Source: Acidobacteriaceae bacterium | Lineage (GTDB): Bacteria > Acidobacteriota > Terriglobia > Terriglobales > Acidobacteriaceae | Direction of reading: 5' to 3' | NCBI GenBank assembly: GCA_003169715.1 | Contig: PNAR01000292.1 | Span: 2,415 to 39,148, forward strand | DNA length: 36,734 nt | Shown: positions 31,159 to 36,734 of the stretch, piece by piece | Numbering within the stretch: the first letter of the stretch is position 1 | Layout of the letters: every line of letters begins with the position of its first letter | Translations under genes and position numbers: made by a program | The notes under the pieces: generated by a model | Told to the model about the DNA's origin: nothing | The model's input: only the letters and a program-made list of their open reading frames with translations | Database searches by the model: none

Positions 31159-31178
31159 GACGGGCGTCCTCGCCCGTC
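31159..31178. repeat. Palindromic repeat, inverse copy of 21955-21974
   Basis: GACGGGCG-TCCT-CGCCCGTC, preceded by ATGGAGA. About 28 bases are identical to the reverse complement of the copy near thiL. Confidence 0.7.
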
Positions 31179-31220
31179 CAGGACGGTCAAGCCACTGTAT
31201 TGATTCATTCCTGGAATGTC

Positions 31221-31264
31221 GTTGAGCTTCGCCCAACTGGACAGCCGGGGACGTCTGTCCCTAC
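31221..31264. repeat. Two-hairpin palindromic unit (reverse orientation)
   Basis: GTTGAG-CTTCG-CCCAAC (31221-31237), then GGACAG/CTGTCC (31239-31260), then CTAC. Read on the minus strand it is GTAG, stem 1, stem 2, as in the selA insert, but stem 2 has diverged with compensation. It is followed by the stop of the next minus-strand gene. Confidence 0.65.
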
Positions 31265-31275
31265 GTGAGTTCCGC

Positions 31276-31986
31276 TCACATATAGAACAAGCTCAATCTC
31301 GGCGCCTTATATTTCTCCAGTAATTTTTTATGCAGATATTGCTTCTGCAACTGTTGGATTTGTGCCGCTGGCATCCTGCTGCGGTACGGCGACAATTCAC
31401 GGTCGGCTTCAGCGCGCACCGTAACGATTTGCTCATCAGGCGTGGCAGCCAGAAGTACTGCGAACATTTTGTCCTCCAGAACCGTCAATCTTCGCTCGAG
31501 ATATTCCAACCGGGGAGACATTCCGCTGGCCTCAATTTCATTCGCAAGTTTGTATAACGTAGTAGCCGTCTCCGACGCTACCGCGTGGCCTGAAACTCCA
31601 ACTCCGTCTGGCAAATCCGCAGATTCCAGTTGCGCCGCGTTTCGTTTTAGAAAAGCTGCGACTTCGGCGGTTCGGAATCCTCGATCCGCCTGGTCGTCAC
31701 CGGCCTTGTGCGACACTCCTACCGCCGCCTCTTTCATCTCCTCAGCCGCCACCAGCACTGCTTGGGCGCAATACGCCAAACTATTAATCTTCTGTGCCTT
31801 CGATGGTCGCCGCTCGTATTTATCAAATGCGGCATCAATGCCGCGCAGCACCGCCTCCAGCGGAATACCCGCGTCCTTCCACACCTCAATCAGGGCCCAG
31901 TTTATAGGGGAAGCTATCAGCGGACTTCCACGACGACGCTGAAAATGCTCTTCGATTTCGGTGAAATAATTGAAGTAATTTTCCAC
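31276..31986 (-). CDS. Conserved protein of unknown function downstream of coaX
   Basis: 236-aa cytoplasmic, mainly helical protein with no signal peptide or membrane segment. The N-terminal third is the most conserved-looking part (MENYFNYFTEIEEHFQRRRG, NWALIEVWKDAGIPLEAVLR, AFDKYERRPSKAQKINSLAY). A helix with SPRLEYLERRLTVLEDKMFA is a likely coiled coil. No catalytic motif is visible and no function can be assigned. The start (GTG 31986) is 6 bases after the coaX stop and the gene shares the operon of birA and coaX, so a link to cofactor metabolism is only positional. The last gene of that group ends next to a two-hairpin repeat. Confidence 0.7.
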   Translation of the reverse strand: MENYFNYFTEIEEHFQRRRGSPLIASPINWALIEVWKDAGIPLEAVLRGIDAAFDKYERRPSKAQKINSLAYCAQAVLVAAEEMKEAAVGVSHKAGDDQADRGFRTAEVAAFLKRNAAQLESADLPDGVGVSGHAVASETATTLYKLANEIEASGMSPRLEYLERRLTVLEDKMFAVLLAATPDEQIVTVRAEADRELSPYRSRMPAAQIQQLQKQYLHKKLLEKYKAPRLSLFYM

Positions 31987-31992
31987 GAAGGT

Positions 31993-32937
31993 TCAGCGGA
32001 AGGGCGCCTTGCCGGGCTTGGAGTTTATCGGCCGATTCTCACCGGAATGCGCGGCGGAATTGGCTGCCAACGAATTCGTTCTTGAACGCGTAGGGACAGC
32101 CGCCCCCGGCTGTACACTTCGATCTTTGGATCTTGCTGGTGCGTTGCGTTCCCAAATGATTCTCAGCCCTTCCAGCGTCAGCAAATCGTCCACGTGTTTA
32201 ATGTATTTCGAACCTGTACCGATGAGCGGCGCCAAGCCTCCGGTCGCGACTACTACGGTTGCTTGGCCTAGTTCGGATAACAATAGCGAGAGAATTCCAT
32301 CAACCAGTCCCAGATATCCGTAGTAGAGACCGGACTGCAAGCTGCCGACGGTTGTGCTCCCAATTACAGCGTTCGGCTTTCGAATATCCACTCGTGGCAG
32401 GCGCGCCGTGCGTTCAAATAGCGCATCCGCCGAAATTCCAATGCCCGGAGAAATCACTCCACCCATGTATTCGCCTTTTGCTGACACGCAGTCGAAAGTG
32501 GTAGCAGTGCCGAAGTCAACGACCACGCAAGGCCCGCCATACTTTTCAAATGCCGCCACGGAATTCACAATGCGATCCGCACCCACCTCAGCGGGATTGT
32601 CATAGTGCACCGGCATTCCAGTCTTTACTCCGGGCTCGATAAAGAGCGGCGAGGCCCCAAAGTATTTCTCGCAAACCTGGCGCAGGACGGAATCGAGTGG
32701 CGGCACGACGGAAGAAATTACGATGCCGCTGACGCTCTTGACTTCAACATTGCCCATCGCGAAAAGATTGCGGAACAAAACGCCATACTCGTCCACTGTC
32801 TGCGTAACTACCGTGGCAACCCGCCAATTTGCCGCTAAACGCCCGTACTGATGCGAGCTCGAATCAGCACCCTTCGGTCCACGATCAAAGACTCCAAGCA
32901 CCGTGTTCGTATTTCCAACATCGAGAACTAATAACAT
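31993..32937 (-). CDS. coaX: Type III pantothenate kinase with repeat-derived tail
   Basis: First step of coenzyme A synthesis: ATP-dependent phosphorylation of pantothenate. ASKHA-fold marks: VLDVGNTNTVLGVFDRG (phosphate 1), GADRIVNSVAAFEKYGGP, VVVDFGTATTFDCVSAKGEY, GGVISPGIGISADALF and ATGGLAPLIG. The family is usually about 255-265 aa; here 314. The excess is a C-terminal tail after GLRIIWERNAPARS, containing VQPGAAVPTRSR. It comes from a GTAGGGACAG-type palindrome at 32090-32115 in the reverse frame. Thus the original stop was probably lost by a repeat insertion. ATG 32937 is 14 bases after birA, so they are co-transcribed. Confidence 0.93.
   Translation of the reverse strand: MLLVLDVGNTNTVLGVFDRGPKGADSSSHQYGRLAANWRVATVVTQTVDEYGVLFRNLFAMGNVEVKSVSGIVISSVVPPLDSVLRQVCEKYFGASPLFIEPGVKTGMPVHYDNPAEVGADRIVNSVAAFEKYGGPCVVVDFGTATTFDCVSAKGEYMGGVISPGIGISADALFERTARLPRVDIRKPNAVIGSTTVGSLQSGLYYGYLGLVDGILSLLLSELGQATVVVATGGLAPLIGTGSKYIKHVDDLLTLEGLRIIWERNAPARSKDRSVQPGAAVPTRSRTNSLAANSAAHSGENRPINSKPGKAPFR
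32090..32115. repeat. Palindromic repeat in the coaX 3' region
   Basis: GTAGGG, then stem ACAGCCG/CGGCTGT with a short C-rich loop, nearly identical to stem 1 of the selA insert. Only one hairpin of the two-hairpin unit is present. It lies inside the coaX frame and codes for VQPGAAVPTR on the minus strand. Confidence 0.75.
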
Positions 32938-32951
32938 TTATTCCTTCGATC

Positions 32952-33878
32952 TCACTCAATAGTTTTTATGGACCCGCTCAAAATCGTTTGCGGACCGTTG
33001 GAGGTACGCACGTTCAAAAACCCCCGGTCGTCCAGCCCTTCGGTGACGGCTTCGAATCTGCCGCTTTCCTCTACGATTTGCACTCGTTTACCGTGCGTCA
33101 TGGAGGAACGTTCCTGAAACCTCCGCAGAATTGATTCGCGGGCGCCGGGGCCCTCCATTAACCGACGGTACTCACGATCCAGCGATTTTAACAAAGCTGC
33201 GCACAATTCGATCCTCGACCACTCAGTGCCGGTTGCGAGACGCAAAGATGTTGCGACCGATTGCAGCTGAGGCGAAAAAGTTGTCTGGTTCGCATTGATG
33301 CCAATGCCGACCACGATGTATCGGACACGTGTGACTTCGGCGTTCATCTCGGTCAGAATGCCGCAGAATTTCTTTCCGTTTATCAGCAGATCGTTCGGCC
33401 ATTTCAAGTCGGGAATTACTCTCGAATCAACTTCCTGAATGGCGTCGTAAACAGCCAATCCAGACGCAAGCGAAAGAATGAGAATTTCGGAAGGCGGTAA
33501 AGCTGGTCTCAATACGACGGAGCAATAAATTCCTGACGATTGGGCAGAATGCCATTCATTGGCCCCTCGTCCCCGGCCCGCGGTTTGCTGCTCCGCCAAA
33601 AAAACCGACCCTTCGGAAACGCCCTTAGCGGCGGCTTCCATGGCAACATCATTGGTGGACCCGATTTTGTAATAATGCGAGACCGTAGTGAAAATTGTGC
33701 CGCGCAAAAACGGCAGAAGCATATCTGGCAGCAATAAATCCGGCACCGCTTCCAGCTGGTACCCCGTCGCCGGGTGGCCTGCGATTTCTACGCCTATATT
33801 TCGCAACTGTTGTACCAGTCGCCATACCTCGGAACGGCTAATGTGAAGTTCTTCCGCGATCTTCGTGCCACTTACCAC
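32952..33878 (-). CDS. birA: Biotin-[acetyl-CoA-carboxylase] ligase / biotin repressor
   Basis: Activates biotin with ATP and attaches it to the biotin carrier protein; here it should charge the carrier partner of the carboxylase in this window. The catalytic domain has GRGRGANEWHSAQSSG (the GRGR-x-G motif), KWPNDLLINGKKFCGILTEM and VVGIGINANQT, ending with a C-terminal SH3-like domain (RVQIVEESGRFEAVTEGLDD). The N-terminal winged helix is present, but the track start GTG 33878 cuts off its first helix. Upstream in-frame codons encode RLGRLIKLLTGHATVVVSGT, which matches it, yet no ATG, GTG or TTG precedes in the frame until the stop at 34056. The start may be a rare codon such as ATT. coaX follows after 14 bases. 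Confidence 0.9.
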   Translation of the reverse strand: MVSGTKIAEELHISRSEVWRLVQQLRNIGVEIAGHPATGYQLEAVPDLLLPDMLLPFLRGTIFTTVSHYYKIGSTNDVAMEAAAKGVSEGSVFLAEQQTAGRGRGANEWHSAQSSGIYCSVVLRPALPPSEILILSLASGLAVYDAIQEVDSRVIPDLKWPNDLLINGKKFCGILTEMNAEVTRVRYIVVGIGINANQTTFSPQLQSVATSLRLATGTEWSRIELCAALLKSLDREYRRLMEGPGARESILRRFQERSSMTHGKRVQIVEESGRFEAVTEGLDDRGFLNVRTSNGPQTILSGSIKTIE

Positions 33879-34055
33879 GACGGTGGCGTGGCCTGTCAGC
33901 AGCTTTATAAGCCGGCCGAGACGCGCATCTGTTTGTGGCGTTGGGGGCTTGGAGTGTGCTCTTCGGGTTGGAAGTTCTTCGGGGATGCTGGAATTATGAG
34001 CTAATGAAATTGAAACGACAAACCCGTCTACTGGCGCAGTTTGAATAGACTGGCG

Positions 34056-34360
34056 TCACCGGGGTCATCCCGCAGGCTTTACAGTCTGTATCGAAACTCG
34101 TTGAAAGCAAGCGAGCGGAATGGATCGTGGCAAGAACCAGCTCCGGAGGAGCGGCATAGCTTAGCCCCGGACGTCAGTCCGGGGTAAAAGCGGAGCGCAA
34201 TCACGCGCCCAGCGGGCGCAACGTGTTCTCGCGCAACTCGTCGCCCTGCCATGGTTCGGATCAAGGGCTTACCGAGCCTCAAAGGCGTCCTCTTCTCAGT
34301 CTTCCTCATCCTGCGAGGCCAGGCGCCGACAACGAATCGCCATATGGTCGAACAAGCCTA
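34056..34360. other. Intergenic region birA / nadC with several palindromes
   Basis: No gene was supported. Hairpins: GCTCC-GGA-GGAGC (34139-34151), CCCCGGAC-GTCA-GTCCGGGG (34165-34184) and GCGCCC-AGC-GGGCGC (34205-34219). The block of about 80 bases looks like a repeat unit of the kind scattered in such genomes. The small ORFs in this stretch are shadows. Confidence 0.55.
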
Positions 34361-35239
34361 TTATTCGGGGCTCACACGCAGGCTCATGTCAACAGCGATG
34401 GCAGAATGTGTGAGCGCGCCGACTGAAATGAAATCAACTCCGGTTTCGGCGTAGGCTCTGACGTTTTCAAGAGTGATGCCGCCTGAGCTTTCCAGGGGAA
34501 TTCGCCGTTCCAGCCGGGAGCAATATTCAACCGCGAGTTTCACGTCGGGGACTGTCATGTTATCCAACAGGATTGCTTCGGCTCCATGCTCGAGCGCTTG
34601 CTTCATTTCTTCCAGCGAGCGAACTTCGATTTCGGTCGGCTGCGTGCCGCGCCGATTGCGATTTGCCCGTTCCAGCGCGGGGACGATTCCACCCGCCAGC
34701 GCGATGTGATTGTTCTTTATAAGAACGCCATCGGAAAGGTCGAGACGATGATTCTGGCCGCCCCCGCACCGCACTCCATATTTATCCAGAACTCGAAATC
34801 CGGGCACGGTCTTTCTGGTGTCCAGGATGCGGGCCTTGGTCCCCGACACCGCCTCGACAAACTTCCGCGTCAAAGTCGCAATGCCGCTCAGGCGCTGCAA
34901 AAAGTTAAGAATCACGCGCTCGCAGGAGAGGATAACCCGGGCGTTGTGACGGATAACGGCAATGGTCTGACCTTTGTGCAACCGCACCCCATCGAAGATT
35001 TCTGGATGGCTGGTAACTTCGTAGTGCGAAAGCACAGCGCCGTCGAGAACGGCGTAGACATCAAGAATGCGGGGGACGCATCCCAGGCCCGCGAGAATGC
35101 AATCTTGTTTGGCCAAAATTGTTGCGGAGGCCCGCTGTGTCGGATCAATGCACGCGTAGCTGGTCGCATCACGCGTGGCGCGGTCTTCGAGCAGCGCGTT
35201 CTCGATGATGCCGGTAATGCGTCGGCTATTCCAGTCCAT
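34361..35239 (-). CDS. nadC: Quinolinate phosphoribosyltransferase (nicotinate-nucleotide pyrophosphorylase)
   Basis: Converts quinolinate and PRPP to nicotinate mononucleotide in de novo NAD synthesis. Family marks: SYACIDPTQRASATILAKQD, SCERVILNFLQRLSGIATLT, ARILDTRKTVPGFRVLDKYG, VRCGGGQNHRLDLSDGVLIK, NNHIALAGG, TEIEVRSLEEMKQALEHGAE, ILLDNM and LESSGGITLENVRAYAETGV. These include the Arg, His and Lys residues for PRPP and quinolinate binding. At 292 aa it is full length; ATG 35239. No nadA or nadB lies in the window. A 24-bp inverted repeat separates it from valS. Confidence 0.95.
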   Translation of the reverse strand: MDWNSRRITGIIENALLEDRATRDATSYACIDPTQRASATILAKQDCILAGLGCVPRILDVYAVLDGAVLSHYEVTSHPEIFDGVRLHKGQTIAVIRHNARVILSCERVILNFLQRLSGIATLTRKFVEAVSGTKARILDTRKTVPGFRVLDKYGVRCGGGQNHRLDLSDGVLIKNNHIALAGGIVPALERANRNRRGTQPTEIEVRSLEEMKQALEHGAEAILLDNMTVPDVKLAVEYCSRLERRIPLESSGGITLENVRAYAETGVDFISVGALTHSAIAVDMSLRVSPE

Positions 35240-35265
35240 AAAGTCTGTGTGGGGCGGATATCCGT

Positions 35266-35328
35266 GTAGAGACGTAGCTTGCTACGTCTAGGTCAGGACA
35301 ATGAAGACGTAGCAAGCTACGTCTCTAC
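35266..35328. repeat. 24-bp perfect inverted repeat overlapping the valS stop
   Basis: Two arms of 24 bases (35266-35289 and 35305-35328) with a 15-base spacer, each arm itself a hairpin (AGACGTAGC-TT-GCTACGTCT type) bordered by GTAG. It is like two head-to-head units of the dispersed palindrome family. Bases 35325-35327 form the TAG stop of valS. Confidence 0.85.
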
Positions 35329-36734
35329 GCTCCTAATTCGTCCAGCTTACTACGTGTCTTCTCGATCAAAGTTTCAAGTTCCTGCATCCGCCTTCGCGTT
35401 CCCTCCACCAAGTGTGCCGGCGCTCTAGATAGAAACTGTCCGTTCTGCAATTGACGTTCGCAGTTTGCCCTTTCTTTTTCGTGGCGTTCCAATTCTTTCT
35501 TCAGGCGCTCACGCTCCGCAGCGACATCGATCTTTTTTTCGTAGAGAATGTGCACATCAAAACGAGGCGTACTGCGGGTGCTCGGAAGTTTTTCCAACGA
35601 GCTTTCGCTGAACACAATGTTCTCGACATTTGCAAGACGTCCGACCGCTCCCCGATTCTGCTCAATCACACTACCCACCGCTGAATCCTCCGTGTAAATC
35701 TGGATCGGAAGTTTTTGTTTCTTCTCAACTTTCAATTCCGCCCGCAGGTTACGGACGTTCACAATCAACTCCTGAAGGATCGTCATCTCATTTTCAGCAG
35801 CAGAATCCATCTGCATCTCGTTTGCCCGGGGATATGCCGCAAGCGCAATTGACTGCAATGGCGGCTTGCCGTTGTAAACTGCATGCCATATTTCTTCTGT
35901 GATGAAAGGCATGACCGGATGCAACAGCCGCAACGAAGCATCAAAAAGCGCTACTAAGTTGATGCACGCTATTCGCACCGAGTTGCGATTTGCCTCATCT
36001 TCCGAAAGAAGGCGCGGCTTGATCAGCTCGATATACCAATCGCAGAGCTCACCCCAGAAGAAATCGTAGATAGCTCGGGCGGCATCATCGAAGCGATAGG
36101 CTTTCAAAGCCTTTTCCACATCGCCAGCGACACGATTGAATCGCGACAAAATCCAGCGGTCTTCCAGCGTGACCGCTTCAAAACCTGAAATACCAGTCGC
36201 CAAATTCCCGCTTGCCGGGAGAATCTCGCCTCCGATCCGGTCCACATTCATGAACATGAATCTGGCGGCATTCCAAATCTTGTTGGCGAATGCGCGGTAT
36301 CCCTCGGTGCGGCTCGGATTGAACGCAATATCCGTCCCCGGCGAAGACATGGACGCCAGCGTAAAGCGGGTCGCATCGGTACCGTATTTTTCGATCACTT
36401 CAATGGGATCGAGCACGTTGCCCTTGGTCTTCGACATCTTTTGCCGGTCCGCATCACGAACTAACGCGTGGATATAGACTTCGCGGAAAGGCACGCTCTC
36501 TCGCAATGCATCTTCTGGGGAAGACTGTTTCTCTCCGTCATGCAAAGACCGGTGAGGCGGACTCATAAACCAGCACCCCAACATGATCATTCGGGCGACC
36601 CAAAAGAAAAGGATGTCGAACCCGGTGATGAGTAGTGATGTCGGATAGAAGGCATCTAGATCGGGAGTGGCGTCCGGCCATCCTAGAGCGGTGAAGGGCA
36701 ATAATCCCGAAGAGAACCATGTGTCGAGCACGTC
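35325..36734 (-). CDS. valS: Valyl-tRNA synthetase, C-terminal part (5' end outside window)
   Basis: Charges tRNA(Val). The visible part begins inside the catalytic domain with DVLDTWFSSGLLPFTALGWP, then TGFDILFFWVARMIML, and the KMSKS-type loop QKMSKTKGNVLDPIEVI, followed by the anticodon-binding helical domain (RFMFMNVDRIGGEIL, WGELCDWYIELIKPRLLSED, PFITEEIWHAVY). It ends with the ValRS-specific C-terminal coiled coil (KKIDVAAERERLKKELERHE, then TRRRMQELETLIEKTRSKLD). The frame stays open to the last base of the window. The stop codon (TAG) lies in the end of a 24-bp inverted repeat. nadC follows 85 bases downstream. Confidence 0.95.
   Translation of the reverse strand, partial: DVLDTWFSSGLLPFTALGWPDATPDLDAFYPTSLLITGFDILFFWVARMIMLGCWFMSPPHRSLHDGEKQSSPEDALRESVPFREVYIHALVRDADRQKMSKTKGNVLDPIEVIEKYGTDATRFTLASMSSPGTDIAFNPSRTEGYRAFANKIWNAARFMFMNVDRIGGEILPASGNLATGISGFEAVTLEDRWILSRFNRVAGDVEKALKAYRFDDAARAIYDFFWGELCDWYIELIKPRLLSEDEANRNSVRIACINLVALFDASLRLLHPVMPFITEEIWHAVYNGKPPLQSIALAAYPRANEMQMDSAAENEMTILQELIVNVRNLRAELKVEKKQKLPIQIYTEDSAVGSVIEQNRGAVGRLANVENIVFSESSLEKLPSTRSTPRFDVHILYEKKIDVAAERERLKKELERHEKERANCERQLQNGQFLSRAPAHLVEGTRRRMQELETLIEKTRSKLDELGA

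Noticed and set aside
34079-34309. 76-aa minus-strand ORF between birA and nadC
   Set aside because: Its sequence is mainly the translation of palindromic repeats.

Overview
The window looks like a chromosomal piece of a moderately GC-rich Gram-negative bacterium, most probably an Acidobacteriota of the Koribacter/Terriglobia type. This rests on the housekeeping gene set, the many secreted lipoproteins and carbohydrate enzymes, and small two-hairpin repeats scattered between and inside genes. No species assignment can be proved from the sequence alone. No tRNA, rRNA, CRISPR array, prophage or transposase gene was seen.

Layout. 1-4550 (+): the 3' part of recG, selA, an Fn3 lipoprotein and an FAH-family hydrolase. 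4795-7930 (-): an RNase HI with an extra C-terminal module, a calcineurin-like phosphoesterase, an RluA-type pseudouridine synthase and a secreted lipocalin-like protein. A (+) terminator at 6396-6433 suggests a small RNA between two of these. 8206-8624 (+): a hicBA toxin-antitoxin pair. 8777-11330 (-): a zinc-ribbon microprotein, a secreted esterase and an orphan OppD/DppD-type ATPase. 11527-13080 (+): a six-Asp-box sialidase-like lipoprotein. 13081-13822: a gene-free stretch that holds two tandem copies of a pseudoknotted RNA, with a possible promoter and a terminator. 13823-17864 (-): a Tat-exported glycosidase-like protein and a DUF2961/GH172 glycosidase. 17999-18570 (+): a Phd-ParE module whose toxin is broken by an in-frame TGA. 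18628-21895 (-): acyl-CoA carboxylase beta subunit, an exported FG-GAP-like protein and thiL. 22308-27207 (+): an M23 peptidase, a RecQ helicase without the winged-helix domain, and an OmpA-like protein; two small (-) envelope proteins follow, then a (+) DUF2007 protein. 27179-36734 (-): comEC, rlmD, a conserved unknown, coaX, birA, nadC and the 3' part of valS.

How it fits together. Much of the window is core metabolism: translation (valS, selA, rlmD, RluA-type enzyme), cofactors (nadC, birA, coaX, thiL), and DNA repair or uptake (recG, recQ, comEC). BirA charges biotin carriers, which functionally matches the biotin-dependent acyl-CoA carboxylase. The accessory middle part (9-18 kb) is a loose polysaccharide/ester-degrading group interrupted by two toxin-antitoxin modules.

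The most unusual signals are (1) the tandem structured RNA at 13337-13653, whose helices are supported by compensatory changes between the two copies, and (2) a family of mobile palindromic units, two of which have inserted into the coding regions of selA and coaX while keeping the frame open and one of which supplies the valS stop codon. All identifications come from reading motifs; no database search was run.
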